NCBI GenBank assembly: GCA_938010625.1
Contig: CALLVJ010000073.1
Location: forward strand, 1-5,908
Direction: 5' to 3'
Length of the DNA stretch: 5,908 nt
Source of the DNA: an uncultured Stomatobaculum sp.
GTDB lineage: Bacteria; Bacillota; Clostridia; Lachnospirales; Lachnospiraceae
In this document: positions 1-5,843 of the stretch, piece by piece
Layout of the letters: the number at the start of each line of letters is the position of its first letter
Numbering within the stretch: position 1 is the first letter of the stretch
The notes under the pieces: model-generated
Database searches by the model: none
The model's input: the letters and a program-made list of their open reading frames with translations, nothing else
What the model was told of the DNA's origin: nothing
Made by a program: the position numbers and the translations under genes

Positions 1-56
1 CGAGGAGTGCGAGAATCGCATCAATGTAACTGTAACTGTAAATTAAAGTCGCCACC

Positions 57-83
57 AGCAGAACGCGGAGACCGCTCTCTGCT
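57..83 (-). terminator. possible weak terminator after the HAD phosphatase gene
   Basis: An imperfect inverted repeat starts 13 nt past the HAD stop codon. The arms are 57-68 and 72-83 with a 3-nt loop. Read as minus-strand RNA, there are six outer pairs, a G-U wobble, one A-G mismatch, and four inner GC pairs. There is no U-run directly after it on the minus strand (GGTGGCGACTTTAATTT follows), so termination would be weak. On the plus strand it is followed by a T-rich run, but no plus-strand gene is present to use it. Confidence 0.3.
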
Positions 84-96
84 CTCTCTTTTGAAG

Positions 97-876
97 TCAA
101 TGTTCCATCACCTCGCCGACGCCGTTCAGAATATAGTTGGGTCGATAGGGATACTGCTCACACTCCTCCCGCGTCGTGACACCCGAGAGCACCAGCACGG
201 TCGTGAGACCTGTCTCGATTCCGGCAATGACGTCAGTGTCCATGCGGTCGCCGATCATGACAGCATTTTCCGAGTGGACGCCGAGCAGACGGAGGCCGGT
301 GCGCATCATGAGCGGGTTTGGCTTGCCGACAAAATAGGCCTGCTTGCCGGTCGCGAGCTCAATCGGCGCGATCAGCGCGCGGCAGGCGGGCGCAATGCCG
401 GTCTCGGTGGGACCTGTCAGATCATAATTTGTGCCAATCAGCTTCGCGCCCGCGTTGACGAGGCGTATCGCCTTCGTGATCTGATCCAGATTATAAGAGG
501 AGGATTCACCGACCACCACATAGTCCGGGTTCACATCATTGTAGGTGATCCCCTTGTCATAGAGCGCATTCAGGACACCGTGCTCGCCGACTACATAGGC
601 AGAGCAGCCTGGCGCCTGCCTGTTTAAGAAATGCGCGGTTGCGAGCGCACTGGTATAAAAATGCGACTCATCAACTTCGAGCCCCATGCGCTCGAGCTTC
701 TGCTGCAGCTCTTTCGGCGTATACTGGCTCGAATTTGTGAGGAACAAAAAGTGTTTGTCCTCGCGGAGCATCCACTCCACAAATTCCCGGACACCCGGCA
801 AAATCCGATTGCCGTGATAAATCACACCGTCCATATCACAAATAAAGCCCTCTTTTTCTCGCAACGTCGTCTCCAT
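97..876 (-). CDS. NagD-like HAD-IIA family phosphatase
   Basis: This is a 259-residue soluble HAD-superfamily hydrolase of subfamily IIA (NagD / p-nitrophenylphosphatase / phosphoglycolate phosphatase-like). Such enzymes dephosphorylate small metabolites such as nucleotide or sugar phosphates in the cytosol through a phospho-aspartate intermediate with Mg2+. Motif I is CDMDGVIYHG (nucleophile Asp14, acid/base Asp16). Motif II is FLTNSS (Thr47). Motif III is the lysine in VGKPNP (Lys185). Motif IV is GDRMDTD (Asp210, Asp215). The C2-type cap lies between motifs II and III, roughly residues 75-180, and the length is typical for the family. I start it at the ATG at 876 because AAGGAAG precedes it closely; an in-frame GTG at 927 lies inside the upstream hairpin and lacks a site. 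Substrate cannot be read from sequence. It follows the metal regulator by 76 nt with a hairpin between, so it may be read independently or by read-through. Confidence 0.93.
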   Translation of the reverse strand: METTLREKEGFICDMDGVIYHGNRILPGVREFVEWMLREDKHFLFLTNSSQYTPKELQQKLERMGLEVDESHFYTSALATAHFLNRQAPGCSAYVVGEHGVLNALYDKGITYNDVNPDYVVVGESSSYNLDQITKAIRLVNAGAKLIGTNYDLTGPTETGIAPACRALIAPIELATGKQAYFVGKPNPLMMRTGLRLLGVHSENAVMIGDRMDTDVIAGIETGLTTVLVLSGVTTREECEQYPYRPNYILNGVGEVMEH

Positions 877-894
877 ATACTTCCTTTCCATACA

Positions 895-906
895 TCGGAT
901 ATCCGA
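895..906. other. 12-bp perfect palindrome upstream of the HAD gene
   Basis: TCGGATATCCGA is a perfect 12-bp palindrome lying 18 bp upstream of the HAD start codon, just before its ribosome binding site. Its position would suit an operator or a short leader hairpin. A palindrome this short is expected about once or twice by chance in a window of this size, so the functional reading is weak. Confidence 0.2.
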
Positions 907-914
907 ACTAAAAT

Positions 915-945
915 AGTACCCGTGCACATACGATGCGCGGGTACT
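915..945 (-). terminator. putative intrinsic terminator after the DtxR/MntR-type regulator
   Basis: An inverted repeat begins 7 nt beyond the regulator's stop codon. The arms are 915-925 and 935-945 with a 9-nt loop. As minus-strand RNA it gives an 8-bp perfect stem (AGTACCCG/CGGGTACT), then a C-A mismatch and two more GC pairs. It is followed by ATTTTAG, a short and imperfect U-tract. Position directly after a stop codon supports a terminator. It may be leaky, which would allow some read-through into the HAD phosphatase gene. Confidence 0.5.
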
Positions 946-952
946 TACTCGA

Positions 953-1339
953 TCAGGCGTTCTGTTTTTTGCCCCAGTGCGCCTGCATCTTGTGAAAACT
1001 GTCCTCGCTGATCACATGCTCGACCGAGCACGCCTCCTCTTCGGCGATTTCCGGCGCAATGCCGATGGATTCAAAGAGCTTTCGGAAGAACTCGTGCTTT
1101 TCAAATGTCTGCGCCGCCGCCCGCTCCCCTGCCTCTGTGAGCTGAATGCGCCAGTCCTCGCGGTGGATGTAGCCCTCCTCCTCAAGTTTCTTTAATGCGA
1201 CCGAGACACTCGGCTTTGAAAAGTTCATGAGCTCTGCGATGTCAGTGGGACGGCAGGCGCCCTTCTCCCGGATGATGCGGAGTATGCTCTCCAGATAGTC
1301 TTCGCTCGATTTGCCAAGCTCGTGTCTCTCCTGTTTCAT
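953..1339 (-). CDS. DtxR/MntR-family metal-dependent transcriptional repressor, SH3-less
   Basis: This is a 128-residue cytosolic repressor of the DtxR/MntR family, expected to bind DNA as a dimer when loaded with Mn(II) or Fe(II) and to control metal uptake. The N-terminal winged helix covers about residues 10-72 (recognition helix near SKPSVSVALKKLEEEGY, wing near 59-68). The dimerisation and metal-binding helices follow. Residues aligning with known ligands are Asp14, Glu17, His82, Cys104, Glu107 and His108. Asp at the first position is MntR-like, while Cys104 in EEACSVEH is DtxR/IdeR-like (MntR has Glu there). There is no C-terminal SH3 domain, and the protein is slightly shorter than B. 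subtilis MntR. I chose the ATG at 1339, preceded by AGAGGAGG; an in-frame TTG at 1363 sits in the terminator tail. I see no convincing operator and no transporter gene next to it. Confidence 0.92.
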   Translation of the reverse strand: MKQERHELGKSSEDYLESILRIIREKGACRPTDIAELMNFSKPSVSVALKKLEEEGYIHREDWRIQLTEAGERAAAQTFEKHEFFRKLFESIGIAPEIAEEEACSVEHVISEDSFHKMQAHWGKKQNA

Positions 1340-1361
1340 GCAGCCTCCTCTTTCTGATTTC

Positions 1362-1393
1362 AAAAAACCGAAGCCGTGAGACCGGCTCCGGTT
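1362..1393 (-). terminator. intrinsic terminator of the NADAR/TPR operon, inside the regulator's leader
   Basis: The arms are 1366-1376 and 1383-1393 with a 6-nt loop. In minus-strand RNA the 11-bp stem is fully paired with one G-U wobble, while on the plus strand the same position is an A-C mismatch. It runs directly into six U residues (1367-1362). This is a textbook rho-independent terminator for minus-strand transcription. It lies 53 nt after the stop of the 494-residue TPR gene and only about 20 nt before the start of the DtxR/MntR-type gene. Confidence 0.85.
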
Positions 1394-1411
1394 CTGTTTC
1401 CGCTGACTAAC

Positions 1412-1440
1412 AAAATAGCACAGCGCGCCGCGCGCGTCAA
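1412..1440 (-). promoter_or_regulatory. putative promoter for the DtxR/MntR-type regulator
   Basis: On the minus strand, TTGACG (1435-1440, five of six to the -35 consensus) is separated by 17 bp from TATTTT (1412-1417, four of six to the -10 consensus). The spacer contains a GC-only near-palindrome (GCGCGCGGCGCGC). The predicted transcript would begin near 1405 and would carry the terminator hairpin at 1362-1393 before the gene. No promoter can fit between that terminator and the start codon, which favours this location. Confidence 0.5.
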
Positions 1441-1446
1441 GTCGCC

Positions 1447-2931
1447 TCAGTCTTCCCTGTCCTGCCGGTCATAGATGCCGAGCGGGTGCGCCTCCCGACG
1501 GAACACCCGGACAGCAAGCCAAGGTAAACCCTCTGCTTCAAAGAAGGCACGCATGTGGCGCACGGTCGCATCGAAATCCCAGGCGATGAAATCGAGATAG
1601 CCGCAGAATATGCCGGTTGCGCCGCCGATGAAACTGCAGCACGCCGCGCCCTCGGGCGTCTCCATATGCGCCTTTGCCTTGTCCCGGAGCGTTAAGATTT
1701 CTTCCGAGCGATTTTCTCCGCGAAAACCGGAGAGCGGGTAGATGAAGAAGCCGGCCACCGCACCGTCTGCCTGCAGTGCATCGACCATGCGGTCCTCCTC
1801 CTGCAGGTACTCGCTGACCAGGGTCGGGCAGAGGCTTGCGCCCGAGATGGTGTCAAGCCGGTAGTCGGCATTCGGGTCTTCGCTCGGATCTAAGCTGTAA
1901 AAGGTGTAATTTTCCGCAATGACTTCCTCTGCCGTGATATCAAGCTTGACGCCATAGCGCGAAAGTTCCTCCGGCAGTTCGGAGAGCAGGCAGGACTTGC
2001 CGGACGCAGGCGCTTTCAGCACATCGAAGCTACGGATGTAGCGCATATTGACGAGTTCTCCGAGCAGCTGGTCCGTGAGTGTTGTGAGGAGCCACCAGAC
2101 TCTTCCCTCATCTTCCTCCAAAAAGGGGAGCAGCTTCTCGCAGTAGAGCTCGACACCGTAGCGGTCGCCTTTTCCCGCCTTGAGCCAAACCTGTACGTCC
2201 TCGCCCCGAATCGGCCCCTCGCCCGCATCGAGCGCGAGACCGCTCATGCGCTGCCGTCCGACCAGGATGTTCCAGTGTGCCGCGACTTCCGCGGGCACGT
2301 GGCGCTGAAAATAGCAGTCCTCGAGGAGCGCTTCGATGCTGCCCTCGGGCGTCAGGATGAGCTCATATTTTTCGCCGTTAAAGCCGAGTTCAAAGGCCTG
2401 GCTCTCAAAGGCATCGCGCAGAATATCGCCGCATTTCTCCATCAACTCATCGCCGCGCACATGCTCTGTGTCCTCATCCATAATGCGGCGAAGCTCCGCC
2501 TCCTCCGCGGCAAAGCGCCTCCAGGCGCTTTGCGTTCTCTCGCGAAAGTTTTCGGCAAAGCGCGGCAGCGAGATGCGGCGCTCGCAGTCGTCAATAAAAT
2601 TCTGGGTGTCCTCATCGCCGGGGAGCGCGGCGAGCGCCTCGCGAAAGTGGTGTAACGCCCTTCCCTCCTGGTCTAGATAGTAGTAGGCATAGCCCAGGCG
2701 GAAATTCCAGCGGTGATCTCCCTCAAAATAGGCCTCGTGGCGCTTTAAGAGCTCGACTGCCTTCCGGAACAGTTCACGGTCCGTCGAATCCGCCACATTG
2801 TTATAGGCGCGCGCAAGCTCGCTGTCGAGTTCCGGCGTTCTCTCCTCCTCTGGAAGTGCCTCAATCGCATCGACTATTTTTTGGTGCTCATCGTTCTCAA
2901 ACCACTGCGCACACTGCTGTAACAGATCCAT
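1447..2931 (-). CDS. TPR-containing protein of unknown function
   Basis: This is a 494-residue soluble protein with no signal peptide or membrane segment. Residues 1-115 look like tetratricopeptide helices; the clearest repeat is around 74-106, with W-x2-R-L-G-Y-A spacing, a FREAL helix and a terminal LPGD turn, and a second is likely at 35-66. This part is probably a protein-binding platform. The middle (about 120-300) is acidic with aromatic-rich strands (for example ELGFNGEKYELILTPEG at 181-197, then RQRMSG and DVQVWLKAG). The C-terminal segment (about 385-490) includes GGATGIFCGYLDFIAWDF at 436-453. I recognise this only as a Clostridia-type TPR protein of unknown function, and I cannot assign a DUF number. 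The ATG at 2931 is preceded by AAGGAG with 6-nt spacing and lies 16 nt after the NADAR stop codon, which supports co-transcription. It is the last gene before the terminator at 1362-1393. Confidence 0.85.
   Translation of the reverse strand: MDLLQQCAQWFENDEHQKIVDAIEALPEEERTPELDSELARAYNNVADSTDRELFRKAVELLKRHEAYFEGDHRWNFRLGYAYYYLDQEGRALHHFREALAALPGDEDTQNFIDDCERRISLPRFAENFRERTQSAWRRFAAEEAELRRIMDEDTEHVRGDELMEKCGDILRDAFESQAFELGFNGEKYELILTPEGSIEALLEDCYFQRHVPAEVAAHWNILVGRQRMSGLALDAGEGPIRGEDVQVWLKAGKGDRYGVELYCEKLLPFLEEDEGRVWWLLTTLTDQLLGELVNMRYIRSFDVLKAPASGKSCLLSELPEELSRYGVKLDITAEEVIAENYTFYSLDPSEDPNADYRLDTISGASLCPTLVSEYLQEEDRMVDALQADGAVAGFFIYPLSGFRGENRSEEILTLRDKAKAHMETPEGAACCSFIGGATGIFCGYLDFIAWDFDATVRHMRAFFEAEGLPWLAVRVFRREAHPLGIYDRQDRED
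2510..2533. repeat. 10-bp perfect inverted repeat inside the TPR gene
   Basis: GCAAAGCGCC and GGCGCTTTGC form a perfect 10-bp stem with a 4-nt loop within codons for residues about 133-141 of the TPR protein. No U-tract follows on either strand, so it is not a terminator. It may simply reflect codon content, or it may be a strong mRNA hairpin. Confidence 0.5.
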
Positions 2932-2947
2932 GCCCTTCTCCTTTTTC

Positions 2948-3808
2948 TCAGACAAGTTTGAAATCACAGAGCGCTTCCTGCGCCGTGACCCGTTTTAACT
3001 CCTCCCTGACTTCCATCAGCGCAAAACCGAGCAGGTTTTCTCCCTTCCACTTGAGCGGATTTTCCGCTGCCTCTTCATGCTCCGTGAGGCCTATGCCCCA
3101 GACGCGGTCGTAGGGGCTGGCCTCAACCAATATTTTATCTCCGGTCGAGAGCAGAAAGTCCCGGAGTTCCCGGTTCTGACTGAATTTGAGCCAGCTCCCG
3201 TTCAGTACGATTGCGTAGCGAAAGCGCTGCCAGACTGCCTCCTCAAAGCCTCTCACCTCTCTGCCGAGCGCTTTGATGCGCTTCGGGTCTCTTACGGACA
3301 GAATCTCTGCCCTGTGTTCCGCATCGCTAAAGAGCGCGGCTTTCTCAGCCATCATATACTGTTCGGCAGAGCTAAAGCGCTCGCCCGCGCCGTAAAACTC
3401 TGCCTTCCACCACTGGCTGAACGCGCTCTTTGTCACACTTCCGTCCTTTGCGGGCTGATGTCCCCAAAAGAAGCAGTACTTTTGCTTTTTTCCGGCGAGC
3501 TTCTGTTTTCCGAGCCATGTCCGCGTAAACGCCGGCGCGCCGTCCGGCTTCCGGAGCGCAATGCAAAAGTCTCCCCGCTCCAGATACACGGCCCTGTCCT
3601 CATCATCCCACCAACCGGCCCAGGTAAAGGGCTCCGGGAAGCGCGCGCGGTATATCTCCCGCTCCTTTTCGCCGAGCGCCTCAAACCATGCTGCAAAGCG
3701 GTCCAGGTAATCTTCGCCGCTACCCATGCGCCAGCCGAGACTGTAGCGCTCATATTCGGGATAGGCGAGCCACGGCGGCGGCAAATAACCTTGCGTCTGT
3801 AAGTTCAT
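2948..3808 (-). CDS. NADAR (YbiA-like) family protein with N-terminal extension
   Basis: This is a 286-residue soluble protein. The C-terminal part, about residues 110-275, matches the NADAR/YbiA fold. The blocks in order are YCFFWGHQP (111-119), SQWWKAEF (131-138), FSSAEQYMMAEKAALF (145-160), a basic helix with RDPKRIKALGR, the segment ending in VWGIGL, and ENLLGFALMEVR near the end. These correspond to the SNF, SEHYFQAQK, YWGDG and NRLGYLLMELR blocks of E. coli YbiA. NADAR proteins act on N-glycosidic bonds of ADP-ribose-type or riboflavin-pathway compounds, and some remove ADP-ribose from guanine in nucleic acids. The first 110 residues are extra, with GWRMGSGEDY at 25-34 and a W-rich WAGWWDDED stretch at 63-71. 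The ATG at 3808 is fixed by AAGGAGGGG (3815-3823) 6 nt upstream. The frame is open further upstream to 4081, but that part overlaps the pseudogene and is basic and low in protein character. Confidence 0.9.
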   Translation of the reverse strand: MNLQTQGYLPPPWLAYPEYERYSLGWRMGSGEDYLDRFAAWFEALGEKEREIYRARFPEPFTWAGWWDDEDRAVYLERGDFCIALRKPDGAPAFTRTWLGKQKLAGKKQKYCFFWGHQPAKDGSVTKSAFSQWWKAEFYGAGERFSSAEQYMMAEKAALFSDAEHRAEILSVRDPKRIKALGREVRGFEEAVWQRFRYAIVLNGSWLKFSQNRELRDFLLSTGDKILVEASPYDRVWGIGLTEHEEAAENPLKWKGENLLGFALMEVREELKRVTAQEALCDFKLV

Positions 3809-3842
3809 CTGCGTCCCCTCCTTCTTACTTAAGCCGACGGTT

Positions 3843-4318
3843 TTAATCCCACCGGAAATACCGGATTCTCGAGTGGCTAAGGCTGTCCGCCAGCGCGTCG
3901 AGCGGGTAATCCCCGCCCTGATTGATGTCCGGACAAAAGCCGTAGTGCTCGATTGCAAGCCCCAAAGCCCTGTTCTCCGGCACCGCTGCGTTTTTTCGTT
4001 TCCTGCCTTTTCTTTAAGCAAAGCTTTGTCCGATGAAAGCGACGCTCTGCCGCTTTGGCTCGGCCTCAGCAGACTTCGCAAATCGGCTCTCCGGCAGGAT
4101 GAAACGCCTCCTCGAAAGGCACAAAGAGATAGAGCTGCCCCGCCTGCGTATCTCCTGTGTCATAGCCGAGCGCAAAAGCGCGTAGCTCGCGCCTTAAGAT
4201 CCAACTCCGGAAGTTCCTCCTTGAGCCGTTTCCAAAAGAGCGCATCGCGAGAGGGCGGCTCTTTTGCGTTTTCTCCGTTCCGGAGCGCGCATACCTCGTC
4301 CCAAAGGAGTCTGCTCAC
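3843..4318 (-). pseudogene. decayed gene of unknown family (two +1 frameshifts, one nonsense codon)
   Basis: A coding frame begins at a GTG (4318) that overlaps the previous stop as GTGA and has GGAGG 4 nt upstream. It reads like a real protein through LFWKRLKEELPELDL. It is then lost near 4186-4194 and resumes one base later as ELRAFALGYDTGDTQAG and LFVPFEEAFHPAGEPICEV, ending at TGA 4066-4068. Skipping one base there restores EAEPKRQSVAFIGQSFA, which meets TAA at 4014-4016. The same frame then continues to VPENRALGLAIEHYGF and PLDALADSLSHSRIRYF, ending at TAA 3843-3845. Repaired, it would encode about 157 residues. I do not recognise the family. Intact genes on both sides argue against general sequencing error, though clustered errors are not excluded. 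It overlaps its upstream neighbour, so it was probably translationally coupled. Confidence 0.75.
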
Positions 4319-4920
4319 AGTGCCTCCAAGAGCTTTGAGAGCTTTGCTTCCAAGGCAGGCGTACTCGCTGCCTCAATCTCCTCTCGCTCTGCGAGTACGG
4401 CCTGCCAGGTGTAGTAGTAAAAGCTGTAGAAGAGCGCATCGGGGAATACATCCTCTTCTTCGTAGCGCAGCTCATCCGCCTCCTCATCGTACTCCTCCGA
4501 CCAGAGATACTCTTCCAGGAGGAGGTCCGCAAAGCGCGGCAGCGGCGCCGCGTGCTCCATGGTATCGCCGAGATGATAGCAGCCAAGCAGGCAGTCAAAG
4601 AGCTCTGTCAGCTGTTCCGCCAGATAGACCGCCACAGGGTTTTCGGCGCTCTCCCTTAGCGCCTTTTCAAAAATACGCGCGAGAAACACGCTCGCAAACG
4701 GCGTCGCATGCCAGAGGGTGTCCTGGTGCTCCACATTGTAGCCGAGTTCCTCAAATGCCTTCCGGACGCCCGCCGCATCCCGCATTTCTTCCAGAACGGC
4801 AAAGTACTCCGGAAAGGCGGTCGCTCTGCCGTAAACCGTCGTGAGCCTCTGCCAGGGCACATCGCTCACGCGGAGCGCCTTGATATAGCTTCTGTTCTCC
4901 TCTGTGATCCGCTCTGTCAT
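4315..4920 (-). CDS. acidic aromatic-rich hypothetical protein, 201 aa
   Basis: This is a 201-residue protein with no signal peptide or transmembrane segment, and I cannot name its family. It looks mostly helical. Visible blocks are DVPWQRLTTVYGRATAFPEYF (20-40), HQDTLWHATPFASVFLARIF (65-84), a strongly acidic stretch LWSEEYDEEADELRYEEED (139-157), and an aromatic run FYSFYYYTW (164-172). Such acidic, self-contained proteins are often partner-binding or immunity-type, but that is inference. The ATG at 4920 has AGAGGG four nt upstream and lies 12 nt after the stop of the DUF2262-type gene. Its stop overlaps the GTG of the following pseudogene by two bases (GTGA), which implies an operon. Confidence 0.85.
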   Translation of the reverse strand: MTERITEENRSYIKALRVSDVPWQRLTTVYGRATAFPEYFAVLEEMRDAAGVRKAFEELGYNVEHQDTLWHATPFASVFLARIFEKALRESAENPVAVYLAEQLTELFDCLLGCYHLGDTMEHAAPLPRFADLLLEEYLWSEEYDEEADELRYEEEDVFPDALFYSFYYYTWQAVLAEREEIEAASTPALEAKLSKLLEAL

Positions 4921-4932
4921 GATGCCCTCTGC

Positions 4933-5766
4933 TCAGCCCGCGATGTTCGCATACTTCAGTCCCTCGCTCTCGGTACCGGATATTTCGATTACATGGCCGA
5001 AAAAGAGATCGTCGTCGTCATAGTAGGCGACCAGATTGCCGTCCCAGCTTAACACCAGGCTCTCCGGCTGTATGCGCCGCATGAAGTCCTCTTCTGTGAG
5101 CTCCGGGGCGTTCTCGTCCTCACTCGACTGCCAGTCGTTCGCGAGCTCGGTGAGTTCCTTTGCCGCAAAGCGGCGAAGCTCGCTGTCCCAATGCGCCGCA
5201 TCCGTGGCAAGTTTTCGCGCAAAAGCCCGCGCCTTGTCCCAGGTCTCCGTATCATCCGCGTCGATTTCGAGCGAGAGACTCATGCTCCCGTCGCCCCAGG
5301 GGATTTCCCCCTCCAGCCAGTCGTACTCCCGATTCAGCGTGAGCTTGCCGAGCACTTCGTCCTCCAGCTCAACCGGTTTTTGGTATTCCTCCCAATAGGC
5401 CTCGAGTTCCGGGCAGGAAGCCGCGGGCTCAAGGACCTCGACCAGCAGCCAGGCGTTAAAAAGCTCCGGTATCGTGTGCTCCGGCACCGCGCTCGGCTTC
5501 ATACGGCGCAGCTTGAGACGGCAAATCTGTCCCCTTGATAAGCGCCCCCAGCCGTACTCTCCCTTTGTCTCCTCCTCGGTGAGCGGCCACTCGACGCGAC
5601 CGTTTCGAATCTCACAGCTTCCGTCCGGGAAAACCATGCCGAGCGAAATCGCCGTCATATCCCAGTAATTCCCCTCTTTATAGTAACCTGCGCCGAGGCA
5701 TCTCTGAATGAGAACCAGAACCTCCTGCTCCTCGCTCTCATACCTTTGATAATAGTTCTCGTACAT
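4933..5766 (-). CDS. DUF2262-type domain protein
   Basis: This is a 277-residue soluble protein of unknown biochemical role. The C-terminal half, about residues 137-277, matches what I recall of DUF2262: LGKLTLNREYDWLEGEIPWG (139-158), an acidic LEIDADDTETWDKA strand-helix, RRFAAKELTELANDW (198-212), an EEDFMRRI motif, and the ending YYDDDDLFFGHVIEISG followed by YANIAG. The N-terminal half (1-125) is a separate region with YWDMTAISLGMVFPDGSCE (34-52) and GRVEWPLTEEE (56-66), which I associate with DUF2262 proteins of Clostridia. I use the ATG at 5766, with the modest GAGAG site upstream. An in-frame TTG at 5787 would put the start inside the hairpin stem and is less likely. It is the first gene of the operon. 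Confidence 0.85.
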   Translation of the reverse strand: MYENYYQRYESEEQEVLVLIQRCLGAGYYKEGNYWDMTAISLGMVFPDGSCEIRNGRVEWPLTEEETKGEYGWGRLSRGQICRLKLRRMKPSAVPEHTIPELFNAWLLVEVLEPAASCPELEAYWEEYQKPVELEDEVLGKLTLNREYDWLEGEIPWGDGSMSLSLEIDADDTETWDKARAFARKLATDAAHWDSELRRFAAKELTELANDWQSSEDENAPELTEEDFMRRIQPESLVLSWDGNLVAYYDDDDLFFGHVIEISGTESEGLKYANIAG

Positions 5767-5786
5767 TTCCGCTCTCTTTCTCCGCA

Positions 5787-5838
5787 ACAGAAAGAGTCCC
5801 CGCCGCCCCGTGAGGGAAACGGCGGGGACTCTTTCTGT
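5787..5838. terminator. 19-bp perfect hairpin, probable terminator and leader stem-loop
   Basis: Arms 5787-5805 and 5820-5838 are perfectly complementary over 19 bp (ACAGAAAGAGTCCCCGCCG and its complement), with a 14-nt loop that can pair further (CCC/GGG). It starts 13 nt after the stop of the partial upstream gene, where a terminator is expected. The GC core is followed by CTCTTTCTG within the stem on either strand, so it could act in both directions, but there is no clean U-run outside the stem. It ends 20 nt before the DUF2262-type start codon. Confidence 0.75.
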
Positions 5839-5843
5839 CCGGG

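Noticed and set aside
1..21. Possible start of a further minus-strand gene with ATG at 19-21
   Set aside because: No ribosome binding site is visible and only seven codons lie in the window.
25..42. Short tandem repeat TGTAAC-TGTAAC-TGTAAA
   Set aside because: Fewer than three perfect copies of 6 bp; too short to call a functional repeat or iteron.
7..627. Plus-strand open frame of about 206 codons
   Set aside because: It is antisense to the HAD phosphatase, which has all four catalytic motifs; the plus-strand product has no recognisable features.
1340..1363. TTG start at 1363 for the DtxR/MntR-type gene
   Set aside because: The codon lies in the terminator tail, and the ATG at 1339 has AGAGGAGG directly upstream.
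4019..4028. CAAAGCTTTG palindrome
   Set aside because: Only 10 bp and inside decayed coding sequence; expected by chance.
3809..4081. 91-codon upstream extension of the NADAR frame
   Set aside because: The product is basic and low in protein character, overlaps the decayed gene in another frame, and the ATG at 3808 has an ideal ribosome binding site.
4014..4194. Programmed frameshifting as explanation for the broken gene
   Set aside because: It would need two +1 shifts plus readthrough of a TAA within about 180 bp, with no recognisable shift signals; decay is simpler.
3873..4844. Long plus-strand open frame of about 323 codons
   Set aside because: It lies antisense to the 201-aa gene and the pseudogene, is rich in Arg, Ser and Pro as expected of a shadow of GC-rich coding DNA, and has no recognisable domain.
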